Source: DATARH01 sp038228485 (lineage in GTDB: Bacteria > Pseudomonadota > Alphaproteobacteria > ATCC43930 > CGMCC-115725). From it: 21,406 bases of DNA. The notes under the pieces were generated by a model. The model was not told the DNA's origin and made no database searches. It saw nothing but the letters and a program-made list of their open reading frames with translations. Where the stretch lies: assembly GCA_038228485.1 (NCBI GenBank), contig JBBRPG010000057.1:1-21406 (forward strand), given 5' to 3'. The translations under genes were made by a program, and so were the position numbers. Below, piece after piece: positions 7,542 to 15,098 of this stretch. Within the stretch, counting starts at the first letter, position 1; each line of letters begins with the position of its first letter.

Positions 7542-8133
7542 GCGTTTGATCCTGGCCTCGGCAAGCACATCGCGTGCCGCGATGCTGCGCGCTGCCGGGG
7601 TTGAATTCGTCGCTAAGCCGGCGGATATCGACGAAACCATCGTCAAAAACGAGTTCCGCACGGCCGGGGGCGACGCTCTCGCCTGCGCGATGGCGCTGGC
7701 CGAGGCCAAAGCATGCAGGGTCGCGGCGCGCCATCCCGGCGATGTCGTCATCGGCGCCGACCAGATCCTCGTCGCCGGCGATGAATGGTTCGACAAGCCG
7801 GCCGATCTCACGGAAGCCGCGAAACAGTTGCGCCGCCTCGCCGGCCGCACCCACGCTTTGCCAACCGCGGCCTGCGCGATGCGCGGCGACGAATGCTTGT
7901 GGCAGGCGACCGCGACGCCGCAATTGACGATGCGGCGCCTTGGGGAAACCTTTCTCGCCGAGTATATTGTCGCGGAGGGGAAGGCGGTGCTCGGCTCGGT
8001 TGGGGCATACCGGATCGAGGGCCGCGGGGTGCAGCTGTTCGAGTGCATCGAGGGCGATTATTTTGCGATCCTCGGGCTGCCGCTGATCGAGTTGCTGGCG
8101 TTTCTACGCGGGCGCGGCCTGGTGGGGGAATGA
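7525..8133 (+). CDS. maf: Maf family nucleotide pyrophosphatase
   Basis: The 202-residue protein belongs to the Maf/HAM1-like house-cleaning pyrophosphatases that hydrolyse canonical or modified nucleoside triphosphates (dTTP/UTP, or m7GTP in the YceF subgroup). It has the N-terminal substrate loop LILASASTSRAAMLRAAG (8-25), the conserved PADIDE (32-37) and the catalytic aspartate in VIGADQILV (75-83, Asp79). The STSR rather than SPRR variant of the first motif leans to the YceF-like subgroup, but this is a guess. It starts at GTG 7525 inside the end of ppsR, so it is probably translated by coupling; no strong Shine-Dalgarno sequence is visible. aroE follows after 10 bases. Maf next to aroE and coaE is the normal order in alphaproteobacteria. 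Confidence 0.9.
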   Translation: MASTPERLILASASTSRAAMLRAAGVEFVAKPADIDETIVKNEFRTAGGDALACAMALAEAKACRVAARHPGDVVIGADQILVAGDEWFDKPADLTEAAKQLRRLAGRTHALPTAACAMRGDECLWQATATPQLTMRRLGETFLAEYIVAEGKAVLGSVGAYRIEGRGVQLFECIEGDYFAILGLPLIELLAFLRGRGLVGE

Positions 8134-8143
8134 GGTTCGGTTT

Positions 8144-9007
8144 ATGGCGATAACCGGCGCGGCGCGGCTGGCCGGCATTATGGGATGGCCGGTCGCCCAC
8201 TCGCGCTCACCGGCATTGCACGGGTTCTGGCTCGGCGAGCACGGCATCGACGGCGCCTATGTGCCGCTGGCAGTGCCGCCCGACCGGCTCGAACAGGCGC
8301 TGCGCGCATTGCCGGCGCTCGGTTTTCGCGGCTGCAACCTGACGATCCCGCACAAGCAGGCGGCGCTCGCGGTGATGGACCGGATCGATCCGTTCGCCCG
8401 CCGCATCGGCGCGATGAATACCGTCATTGTCGCTACCGACGGCAGCCTCGAAGGCAGCAACACCGATGTCTACGGCTTCCGCGAGAACCTGCGCGAGCAA
8501 GCGGGTGACTGGGACCCGGCGGCGGGGCCGGCCGTGGTGCTCGGCGCCGGCGGCAGCGCCCGGGCGGTGGTCGCAGCGCTGGCCGCGGCGGGGGTTTCGG
8601 AGATTCGCCTGGTCAACCGCACGCTCGACCGCGCGGAAACCCTGGCCCGCGAACTCGCCGAGCCGGGCACGGAGATCACCATCCGCCCGTGGCAGGCGCG
8701 CGCCGAGGCGTTGCGCGGCGCCGGCATCCTCGTCAACACCACCAGCCTCGGCATGGACAAGGAACCACCGCTCGATCTAGCGCTCGAGGCGCTGCCCCGC
8801 GCGGCTGTGGTGGTCGACATCGTCTATGTGCCGCTGGAAACCGGGCTGCTTGCGGCGGCGCGGACGCGGGGCCACCGTACCGTCGACGGGCTCGGCATGC
8901 TGCTGCACCAGGGCCGACCGGGTTTCGAAGCGTGGTTCGGCGCCGCGGTGCAGGTCACGCCGGCCTTGCGCGCGGCGATGCTGGCGACATTTCCGGCGTC
9001 GCGGTGA
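8144..9007 (+). CDS. aroE: shikimate dehydrogenase (NADP+)
   Basis: The 287-residue enzyme reduces 3-dehydroshikimate to shikimate in aromatic amino acid biosynthesis. The substrate site is seen in HSRSPALHGFWL (19-30), NLTIPHK (65-71, catalytic Lys71), MNTV (Asn92) and NTDVYGF (106-112, Asp108, the catalytic partner). The NADP-binding Rossmann motif is LGAGGSARA (133-141), with NRT at 158-160 as the expected phosphate-binding pocket. The start ATG 8144 has GAGG at 8132-8135, overlapping the maf stop. The last bases form GTGA with the GTG start of coaE. Length is within the family range, and all key residues are present. Confidence 0.96.
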   Translation: MAITGAARLAGIMGWPVAHSRSPALHGFWLGEHGIDGAYVPLAVPPDRLEQALRALPALGFRGCNLTIPHKQAALAVMDRIDPFARRIGAMNTVIVATDGSLEGSNTDVYGFRENLREQAGDWDPAAGPAVVLGAGGSARAVVAALAAAGVSEIRLVNRTLDRAETLARELAEPGTEITIRPWQARAEALRGAGILVNTTSLGMDKEPPLDLALEALPRAAVVVDIVYVPLETGLLAAARTRGHRTVDGLGMLLHQGRPGFEAWFGAAVQVTPALRAAMLATFPASR

Positions 9008-9657
9008 TCGTCCTCGGCCTGACCGGATCGATCGGCATGGGCAAGAGCACTGCCGTGGCGACGCTGCGCCGGCTCGGGGTGGCGGTCTACGACGCCGATG
9101 CCGAGATCCATAAAATGCTGGGGCCCGGCGGCAGCGCAGTCGCGGCGGTAGAGGCCGCGTTCCCCGGCGTGCGTAACGATGCCGGCGCGGTCGACCGCCG
9201 CTTGCTCGGTCCGCGCGTCTTCGGCAAACCCGCTGAGATGCGGCGGCTCGAAAAGATCCTGCATCCGGCGGTGCGCGCGGTCGAGCGCCGGTGGGTGGCG
9301 CGGCAGCGGGCGCGCGGCGCGAAGCTGGCGGTGCTCGACATCCCACTGCTGTTCGAGACCGACCGGATCGACCGCGTCGACGGGGTTATCGTCGTCTCGG
9401 CGCCGCTGCGGCTGCAGCGCGAGCGGGTGCTGCGCCGGCCGGGGATGAGCCTGGAGCGCTTTAATGCGATCGTGGGCTCGCAATATCCGGATCGGCAAAA
9501 GCGCCGGCGCGCCGATTTCGTGGTCAGCACGGCACTGAGCCGGGCCGAAGCGGCGCGGCAGCTGAAGAGAATTGTCCGGCGGGTTGAATCGGGGGAATGG
9601 CGGCGCAGCCCGCGGCTGCGCCGCCTCAGGGGGAGAACGGCATGCGCGAAATCGTGA
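9004..9657 (+). CDS. coaE: dephospho-CoA kinase
   Basis: The 217-residue P-loop kinase phosphorylates the 3'-hydroxyl of dephospho-CoA, the final step of coenzyme A synthesis. Motifs are GLTGSIGMGKST (5-16), the aspartate-containing VYDADAEIHKM (28-38), LDIPLLFE (111-118) and the C-terminal QYPDRQKRRRADFVV (160-174). The start is GTG 9004, four bases overlapping the aroE stop (GTGA), with no separate ribosome site, so coupled translation is likely. The last 20 or so residues (from about SGEWRRSPRLRRLRGR) are arginine-rich and not part of the conserved core. They are encoded by a perfect 12-bp inverted repeat and overlap the start of dnaQ by 16 bases. The functional domain is complete without this tail. 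Confidence 0.95.
   Translation: MIVLGLTGSIGMGKSTAVATLRRLGVAVYDADAEIHKMLGPGGSAVAAVEAAFPGVRNDAGAVDRRLLGPRVFGKPAEMRRLEKILHPAVRAVERRWVARQRARGAKLAVLDIPLLFETDRIDRVDGVIVVSAPLRLQRERVLRRPGMSLERFNAIVGSQYPDRQKRRRADFVVSTALSRAEAARQLKRIVRRVESGEWRRSPRLRRLRGRTACAKS
9599..9625 (+). repeat. perfect 12-bp hairpin in front of dnaQ
   Basis: Arms 9599-9610 (GGCGGCGCAGCC) and 9614-9625 (GGCTGCGCCGCC) are exact reverse complements around a CGC loop. The hairpin lies in the last codons of coaE and ends three bases before AGGGGGAG (9628-9635), the ribosome site of dnaQ. There is no T-run, so it is not an intrinsic terminator. It could tune dnaQ expression or be a REP-type insertion. Confidence 0.7.
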
Positions 9658-10322
9658 TCGACACCGAAACCACCGGGCTCGACCCGCATTCGGGCCACCG
9701 GATCGTCGAGATCGCCGCGATCGAGCTGTTCCATCACGTCCCGACCGGGCGCAAATTCCATTGCTACGTTAACCCCGAGCGCGACATGCCGGAGGACGCC
9801 TATGCCGTGCATGGGCTCACCACGGAGTTTCTCGCCGCGCACCCGTCCTTCGCCACGGTGGCCGACGAGTTCCTCGAATTTGTCGGTGTTGACCCGTTGG
9901 TCATTCACAATGCCGAGTTCGACTTGGCGTTTCTCAATGCCGAGCTGCGCCATATCGGCCGGCCGCCGCTGGCGGCGCCGGCGGTCGATACGCTGACGCT
10001 GGCACGGCGGCGCTTTCCCGGCGCCCCGGCCAGCCTCGATGCGCTGTGCCGGCGCTTTCAGGTCGACCTTACCGCCCGCGACAAGCACGGCGCCGAGATT
10101 GATTGCAGTCTGCTGGCGGCGGTGTATGTCGAGTTGCTCGGCGGACGGCAGCCCGGGCTCGATTTCGCGGTCGGGTCGATCGCGACGGAGATCGGCTTGG
10201 CCGCGATGGAGGCCCGGCCCGTACGGCCGCCGCGGCCGCATGCGGCAACGACCGAGGAACTGATGGCGCATGCCGCCCTCCTGGCGACGATCGCGGGCCC
10301 GATGTGGATGGCCGAACTCTAG
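9642..10322 (+). CDS. dnaQ: DNA polymerase III epsilon subunit, 3'-5' exonuclease
   Basis: The 226-residue proofreading subunit of the replicative polymerase is a DEDDh exonuclease. Exo I is VIDTETTGLDP (5-15, Asp7 and Glu9), Exo II is VIHNAEFDLAFLN (87-99, Asp94) and Exo III is DKHGAEIDCSLLAAVY (147-162, His149 and Asp154), so all catalytic residues are present. The C-terminal extension VRPPRPHA-TTEELMAHAALL resembles the flexible tail that docks on the alpha subunit. ATG 9642 is the start because AGGGGGAG at 9628-9635 is six bases upstream; an in-frame ATG at 9597 would add a low-complexity AAQPAAAPP segment made from the hairpin. Its stop TAG overlaps the stop of the opposing secB in a single CTAG. 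Confidence 0.96.
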   Translation: MREIVIDTETTGLDPHSGHRIVEIAAIELFHHVPTGRKFHCYVNPERDMPEDAYAVHGLTTEFLAAHPSFATVADEFLEFVGVDPLVIHNAEFDLAFLNAELRHIGRPPLAAPAVDTLTLARRRFPGAPASLDALCRRFQVDLTARDKHGAEIDCSLLAAVYVELLGGRQPGLDFAVGSIATEIGLAAMEARPVRPPRPHAATTEELMAHAALLATIAGPMWMAEL

Positions 10323-10855
10323 GCGGGGGTTTCCGGCGGCGGCGCTCCCGGCGGGACCGTTTCCGGTGGCGACGGCACCTGGCCGCGCCGCAACAGCTCG
10401 GTGAAGTCGATCGGATTGATCATCAAGGGCGGAAACCCGCCGTCGCGGGTCGCGTCGGCGATGATGTTGCGCGCGAACGGGAACATCAGCCGCGGGGTCT
10501 CGACCAGCAAAGCGGCGGGCAAGGCGTCGCGCGACACGTTGCGCACCGTCACTACCGCGCCGTAGGTGAGCTCGGCGATGAACAGCGTCTCGCCATTGAT
10601 CTTGGCGCCGGCCTTGACCGTCAGCACGACCTCGTAGGTCTCGGGGCTGAGGGCCTGGGCGTTGACATCGACATTGATTTCGACCGCCGGAGCGGCGGGC
10701 TGCTGCGCCAGGCTCTGCGGCGCGCGCGGGTTCTCGAAAGACAGGTCCTTGATGTACTGCGCGTTGACGATCAGCTGCTGCGCCGCAGGGTCGGCGGGAG
10801 ACATACCTGCCGCCGGCGCGCCGGGATCGCTGTTGCCGTTGGTCGATTGTGTCAT
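10319..10855 (-). CDS. secB: protein-export chaperone SecB
   Basis: The 178-residue tetrameric cytosolic chaperone holds preproteins unfolded and delivers them to SecA. The family core is clear: AQYIKDLSFENP (32-43), the beta-strand region VEINVDVNAQ, and the C-terminal segment FPFARNIIADATRDGGFPPLMINPIDFTEL (125-154). The N-terminus carries a disordered S/A/P-rich stretch of about 25 residues, and the last 18 residues are proline-rich (PSPPETVPPGAPPPETPA), longer than in E. coli SecB (155). The start at ATG 10855 is the first methionine in a sensible position, with a GAGGCAAAG stretch upstream but no strong ribosome site. It converges with dnaQ and is divergent from the Tim44-like gene. secB near dnaQ is standard for alphaproteobacteria. 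Confidence 0.95.
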   Translation of the reverse strand: MTQSTNGNSDPGAPAAGMSPADPAAQQLIVNAQYIKDLSFENPRAPQSLAQQPAAPAVEINVDVNAQALSPETYEVVLTVKAGAKINGETLFIAELTYGAVVTVRNVSRDALPAALLVETPRLMFPFARNIIADATRDGGFPPLMINPIDFTELLRRGQVPSPPETVPPGAPPPETPA

Positions 10856-11029
10856 GCTCGCTTTGCCTCGTCGCTGCGCCAGTCCCGCTAGCATGGATCG
10901 GCCCGGGCGGCAACGGGCGCGCCGCCGTCCTTGCCGCGCTTGAGCTTGTCGGCGGCCACCCGATCGCCTATCTAGACATAGGGTAAATGATAGCGTGGGC
11001 CGGGCGAGCCCGGAGTTCAGCAGGAGCCG
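10856..11029. promoter_or_regulatory. divergent promoter region of secB and the Tim44-like gene
   Basis: This 174-bp gap separates two divergent genes and must drive both. On the plus strand a possible promoter is TTGTCG (10946-10951), 17 bases, then TATCTA (10969-10974), about 55 bp before the Tim44-like start; each hexamer is only a partial match. I could not place the secB promoter. Confidence 0.35.
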
Positions 11030-11695
11030 ATGGGCGACATTCCGCATTATTTCGACATCATCCTGTTCGGGATGGTCGCCTTCTTTCTGGTGTTGCGCCT
11101 GCGCAGCGTGCTCGGCCGCCGCACCGGCAATGAACGCCGCCGCGACGCCCTGCTGCGCCCGGCGCCGGCCGGCGATAAAATTGTGGCGCTCGGCGCCAGG
11201 CCCAACGCCCCGGTTTCCGCTCCGCTCACCGGCGCGCCGGCGGGCAGCGTCGCCGACGGGCTGGCGCAGATCGTCGCGGTCGATGCCGGCTTTACCGCCG
11301 AGCATTTCATCACCGGCGCCCGCTCCGCTTTCGAGCTGATCGTCGCCGCCTTTGCCTGCGGCGACAAAACCCAGCTCCGCTCGCTGCTGAGCGACGAGGT
11401 CTTCAAGCAATTCACCGCGGCGATCGATGAGCGCGCCACCGCCGGCGAAACGCTGGAAACCCGCATCGACAAGCTCAAGGATATCGATATTGCCGAAGCC
11501 GGCGTGCATGATGGCGAGGCGCGGGTGACGCTCAAGCTGGTGTCCGACCAGATCAATGTGTTGCGTGCGCATGACGGCAGCGTGGTCGACGGCGATCCGC
11601 AAAACCTGATTGAGAAGACCGATTGCTGGACCTTCGCCCGCGAGGCGCGGTCGGCCGATCCGAACTGGCTGCTGGTCGCCACCGGCAGCGGCTGA
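11030..11695 (+). CDS. Tim44-like (TimA) domain inner-membrane protein
   Basis: The 221-residue protein has a single N-terminal membrane helix (FDIILFGMVAFFLVLRL, 8-24), then a short basic and proline-rich linker, then a Tim44-like domain from about residue 80 to the end (GFTAEHFITGARSAFELIVAAFACGD, then an alpha+beta domain ending DCWTFAREARSADPNWLLVATGSG). The bacterial family is related to the mitochondrial import subunit Tim44; a Caulobacter member, TimA, sits in the inner membrane, and its exact role is unclear. GGAG at 11023-11026 is only three bases from the ATG. It is followed 12 bases later by mltA, and secB/tim44/mltA linkage is a regular alphaproteobacterial cluster concerned with export and the envelope. 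Confidence 0.88.
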   Translation: MGDIPHYFDIILFGMVAFFLVLRLRSVLGRRTGNERRRDALLRPAPAGDKIVALGARPNAPVSAPLTGAPAGSVADGLAQIVAVDAGFTAEHFITGARSAFELIVAAFACGDKTQLRSLLSDEVFKQFTAAIDERATAGETLETRIDKLKDIDIAEAGVHDGEARVTLKLVSDQINVLRAHDGSVVDGDPQNLIEKTDCWTFAREARSADPNWLLVATGSG

Positions 11696-11707
11696 CCGAC
11701 GCCCTCG

Positions 11708-12832
11708 ATGCCCGCATTGCGGGCTGGCTTCCTCTTTGCTCTCGGTCTCGTGCTCGCCGCGGCGCTATGCGCCTGCCAGGAACGCGCCCCGTCCGACGCA
11801 AAGCTGACCCTGCGCCCCGCCACCTTCGGCGAACTCGACGGCTGGAGCGACGATAACGTCGCTGCCGCAATCCCAGCGTTTCTCAAATCGTGCAAGGCAT
11901 TTGCCGCGCGTGCCGACGACCAGTCGCTTGATCCCGCGGCTTCGGGCGATTTCGGCACGGTAGGCGAATGGCGCCCGGTTTGTGAAGCCTCGGCGAAACT
12001 TCCCGGCACCGACGCCGCGGCGAAGGATTTCTTTACGACCGGCTTCGTGCCGCTGCTCGCCGGATCTGGCGGCGACAGCGAGGGTCTGTTCACCGGCTAT
12101 TTCGAGATCATGCTCAACGGCTCGCGCCGCCAGGAGGGGCCGTTCCAGACCCCGATCTACCGCCGCCCGGGCGATCCCACCGCCTATTCGCGCACCGAGA
12201 TCGAGGCGGGCGCGCTCGCCGGCAAACGGCTGGAGCTCGCCTGGGTCGACGACCCGGTGGGCGCCTATTTTCTCGGCGTGCAGGGCTCGGGGCAGATCCG
12301 CTTGGCAGATGGGGCGACCCTGCGGGTCGGCTATGACGGCAAAAACGACCGTCCCTATGTCACCATCGGGCGCCTGCTGGTCGAGCGCGGCGAGATCCCG
12401 CTGCCGCAGCTGACGACGGATACGCTGCGCAGCTGGATCAAATCGCATGGCGACGCCGGAACTGCGCTGATGCGCGAGAACCCATCCTTCGTCTTCTTCA
12501 AGGAGGTCGGCGGCGATGGCCCCTACGGGACCGAGAAGGTGGTGCTGACCCCGCGGCGCAGCCTTGCGGTCGACCACGATTTCATCCCGCTCGGCGTACC
12601 GCTCTGGCTTGATGTGAAAGAGCGGTTCATCGCCGGGGCGACCCGCCGTCTCGTCATCGCCCAGGACACCGGCGGCGCGATCAAGGGCCCGGTGCGCGGC
12701 GATCTGTTCTGGGGCAGCGGCGATGCGGCCGGGACGGCTGCCGGAGCGATGAACGCGCTCGGCCGCTATTATCTGCTGCTGCCGCGCGCAGTCGCGGCCG
12801 GCATCGCGCAATCCGCGCCGGCGTCGAATTGA
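11708..12832 (+). CDS. mltA: membrane-bound lytic murein transglycosylase A, lipoprotein
   Basis: The 374-residue periplasmic enzyme cleaves peptidoglycan glycan strands with formation of 1,6-anhydro-muramic acid. It starts with a signal peptide (LRAGFLFALGLVLAAALCAC) ending in a lipobox-like L-C-A-C, so Cys23 is the likely lipidated residue; a cysteine at the -2 position is unusual. The MltA domain is recognised by LFTGYFE (127-133), TPIYRRP (148-154), YFLGVQGSGQIRL (187-199), the YVTIGRLL segment, and the 3D-type C-terminal motif VIAQDTGGAIKGPVRGDLFWGSGDAAG (316-342). Within it Asp332 or Asp320 is the expected catalytic acid (the E. coli equivalent is Asp308; the exact alignment was made by eye). 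No clear ribosome site precedes ATG 11708, so it probably relies on coupling to the Tim44-like gene. Confidence 0.94.
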   Translation: MPALRAGFLFALGLVLAAALCACQERAPSDAKLTLRPATFGELDGWSDDNVAAAIPAFLKSCKAFAARADDQSLDPAASGDFGTVGEWRPVCEASAKLPGTDAAAKDFFTTGFVPLLAGSGGDSEGLFTGYFEIMLNGSRRQEGPFQTPIYRRPGDPTAYSRTEIEAGALAGKRLELAWVDDPVGAYFLGVQGSGQIRLADGATLRVGYDGKNDRPYVTIGRLLVERGEIPLPQLTTDTLRSWIKSHGDAGTALMRENPSFVFFKEVGGDGPYGTEKVVLTPRRSLAVDHDFIPLGVPLWLDVKERFIAGATRRLVIAQDTGGAIKGPVRGDLFWGSGDAAGTAAGAMNALGRYYLLLPRAVAAGIAQSAPASN

Positions 12833-12841
12833 CCCGGCCGA

Positions 12842-12869
12842 TTGATTCGCGCGTCGCGGCGTCTATGTT
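12842..12869 (+). promoter_or_regulatory. possible lut operon promoter
   Basis: TTGATT (12842-12847) and TATGTT (12864-12869), separated by 16 bases, each match the sigma70 hexamers at four of six positions. They lie in the 67-bp gap after mltA, about 30 bp before the lutA start, in an otherwise GC-rich context. No operator for a LutR-type regulator was recognised. Confidence 0.4.
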
Positions 12870-12899
12870 GCGCCCGGCATAAAGACGGAGACTCCGATC

Positions 12900-13667
12900 A
12901 TGGCCGAGCCGGCGCGGGTGGCGCTGCTGGTGACTTGCCTCGTCGATTTGTTTCGGCCGAGCGTCGGCTTCGCCGCGGTGAAGCTGCTCGAGGATGCCGG
13001 CTGCACCGTCGAGGCGCCGCGGGCGCAGACCTGCTGCGGCCAGCCGGCCTACAATTCCGGCGACCGCGACGACGCCAAGGCGATCGCCCGCCAGGTCATC
13101 GCCGCGTTCGCCGGCTACGATTATGTGGTCGCGCCGTCCGGTTCCTGCGCCGGGATGGTGCGGGCGCATTATCCCGAGCTGTTTGCCGACGAGCCGGCGA
13201 TGAAGACGCAGGCCGAGGAACTAGCCGCGCGCACCTATGAGCTGATGGCGTTTCTGGTCGATGTCCGCGGCGTGTCGCATGTCGGCGCATTTTGCGATCG
13301 GACCGTGACCTACCACGATTCCTGCTCGGGTCTGCGCGAGCTCGGGGTCAAAGCGCAGCCGCGCACCCTGCTCGGCACGGTCGAGGGGTTGCGCCTCAGC
13401 GAATTGCCGGGGGCCGAAATCTGCTGCGGCTTCGGCGGCACGTTCGGGGTCAAGTATCCCGACATTTCCGACAAAATGGTTTCGGACAAAGTCGCCGACA
13501 TCGCCGGCACCGGCGCCGCTTGCGTGCTGGCCGGCGATCTCGGCTGCCTGTTGCAGATCGCCGGCAAACTGTCTCGTGCCGGCAGCCCGGTCGAGGCCCG
13601 CCACGTCGCCGAGGTGCTGGCCGGGATGACCGACACGGTTCCGTCGATCGGCAAGCCGAAGGCATAG
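12900..13667 (+). CDS. lutA: L-lactate utilisation protein LutA (CCG-domain protein)
   Basis: The 255-residue soluble protein carries two cysteine-rich CCG domains, as in LutA/YkgE and heterodisulfide-reductase-like subunits, which bind iron-sulfur clusters and move electrons. The cysteine sets are TCCGQPA at 44-50 with Cys83 (GSCAGM), and ICCGFGG at 174-180 with Cys142 (YHDSC) and Cys216 (DLGCL). With LutB and LutC it forms a complex for oxidation of L-lactate to pyruvate in the membrane electron chain. ATG 12900 has GGAG at 12887-12890, nine bases upstream. lutB begins four bases after its stop. Its place between mltA and the Smr gene is discussed under findings. No lactate permease or regulator is visible nearby. 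Confidence 0.93.
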   Translation: MAEPARVALLVTCLVDLFRPSVGFAAVKLLEDAGCTVEAPRAQTCCGQPAYNSGDRDDAKAIARQVIAAFAGYDYVVAPSGSCAGMVRAHYPELFADEPAMKTQAEELAARTYELMAFLVDVRGVSHVGAFCDRTVTYHDSCSGLRELGVKAQPRTLLGTVEGLRLSELPGAEICCGFGGTFGVKYPDISDKMVSDKVADIAGTGAACVLAGDLGCLLQIAGKLSRAGSPVEARHVAEVLAGMTDTVPSIGKPKA

Positions 13668-13670
13668 GCG

Positions 13671-15098
13671 ATGGAACCGACAAGCCACTCTTTCACCGAA
13701 AACGCGCGTGCCGGGCTCGCCGACCCCAATCTCCAGCGCGCGCTCGGCCTCGCCCGCGTCGGGTTTCCGGCCCGCCGGGCTGAAGCGATCGCGCGGCTTC
13801 CCGAATTCGAGGCGTTGCGCGACCAGGGCAAGGCGATCAAGGACCACACGCTCGCCCATCTCGATTTCTATCTGGAGCTTTACGAAAAGAACGTCACCGC
13901 GGCGGGCGGCACCGTGCATTGGGCCCGCACCGCCGCCGAGGCGCGGGCGGCGGTGCTGGCCATCTGCCGCTCGGTCGATGCCAAGATCGTCACCAAGGGC
14001 AAATCCATGGTCGCCGAGGAGATCGCCCTCAACGACCACCTGGCCGCGCACGGCATCACTCCGGTCGAGACCGATCTCGGCGAATACATCATTCAGCTGC
14101 GCCACGAGCCGCCGAGCCATATCATCGCCCCGGCGATCCACCTGATGAAGGAACAGGTCGAGGCGACCTTCCGCGCCGCCCACACCGCGCTCGACCCTGC
14201 CCGATCGCTCGATGAAGCGCAGATGATGTGCGCCGAGGCGCGCACCATGCTGCGCCCGCAATTCCTCGCCGCCGATGTCGGCATCACCGGGGCCAATTTC
14301 CTCATCGCCGAGACCGGCTCCAGCATCATCGTCACCAACGAGGGCAACGGCGATCTGACGCAAACCCTGCCCAAGGTTCACATCGTCGTCGCCAGCCTCG
14401 AAAAGATCGTGCCGACCCTGGAGGACGCCGCAAGCCTGCTGCGGCTGCTGGCGCGTTCGGCCACGGGCCAGGAATTCTCGTCCTATACGACGATGTCGAC
14501 CGGGTCGCGCCGGCCGGGGGATCTCGACGGGCCCGAGCAGTATCATGTCGTGCTGGTCGACAACGGCCGCTCGGCGATGCTCGGCGGCGAGTTCCACGAG
14601 ATGCTGCGCTGCCTGCGCTGCGCTGCCTGCCTCAACCACTGCCCGGTCTACGCCGCGGTCGGCGGCCATGCCTATGGCTGGGTCTATCCCGGGCCGATGG
14701 GCGCGGTGCTGACCCCGGCGCTGGTCGGCATCGGCGAGGCCGGCCACCTGCCCAACGCCTCGACGTTTTGCGGGAAATGCGAAAGCGTCTGCCCCGTCAA
14801 GATCCCGCTGCCGAAGATGATGCGGCATTGGCGCGAGCGGCAATTCGCCCAGCGCCAGGTCGCGCCGGTCTATCGCGGCGGTCTCAAAGCCTGGGCCTGG
14901 GTGGCGCAGCGGCCGGGGCTTTACCATGAGCTGGTCGAGATCGCGGGCCGTCTGCTTGGCTGGCTCGGCGGCCGTCGCGGCCGCTTCCGCAGCCTGCCCG
15001 CGGCCGGCGGCTGGACCCAGGTCCGCGACCTGCCGGCGCCGGAAGGGCGCAGCTTCCACAGCCTGTGGGCCGAACGGCAGCGGCAAACCGGGAAATGA
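13671..15098 (+). CDS. lutB: L-lactate utilisation iron-sulfur protein LutB
   Basis: This 475-residue protein is the iron-sulfur subunit of the lactate-oxidising complex. The N-terminal two thirds is a LUD domain, with KIVTKGKSMVAEEIALN (105-121) and FLIAETGSSIIVTNEGN (210-226). The C-terminal ferredoxin part has CLRCAACLNHCP at 314-325 (Cys314, 317, 320, 324) and CGKCESVCP at 367-375 (Cys367, 370, 374), the usual pair of [4Fe-4S] sites. The last 80 residues (from about WRERQFAQRQ) form the helical tail normal in YkgF/LutB. Spacing is tight: three bases after lutA, and an ATGA overlap with lutC, so the three proteins are likely made together. All cluster ligands are intact. Confidence 0.94.
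   Translation: MEPTSHSFTENARAGLADPNLQRALGLARVGFPARRAEAIARLPEFEALRDQGKAIKDHTLAHLDFYLELYEKNVTAAGGTVHWARTAAEARAAVLAICRSVDAKIVTKGKSMVAEEIALNDHLAAHGITPVETDLGEYIIQLRHEPPSHIIAPAIHLMKEQVEATFRAAHTALDPARSLDEAQMMCAEARTMLRPQFLAADVGITGANFLIAETGSSIIVTNEGNGDLTQTLPKVHIVVASLEKIVPTLEDAASLLRLLARSATGQEFSSYTTMSTGSRRPGDLDGPEQYHVVLVDNGRSAMLGGEFHEMLRCLRCAACLNHCPVYAAVGGHAYGWVYPGPMGAVLTPALVGIGEAGHLPNASTFCGKCESVCPVKIPLPKMMRHWRERQFAQRQVAPVYRGGLKAWAWVAQRPGLYHELVEIAGRLLGWLGGRRGRFRSLPAAGGWTQVRDLPAPEGRSFHSLWAERQRQTGK

Noticed and set aside
9087..10913. A minus-strand open frame of over 600 codons opposite coaE, dnaQ and the secB end
   Set aside because: It lies antisense to well-recognised genes, has an arginine- and glycine-rich composition typical of GC-rich shadow frames, and resembles no family.
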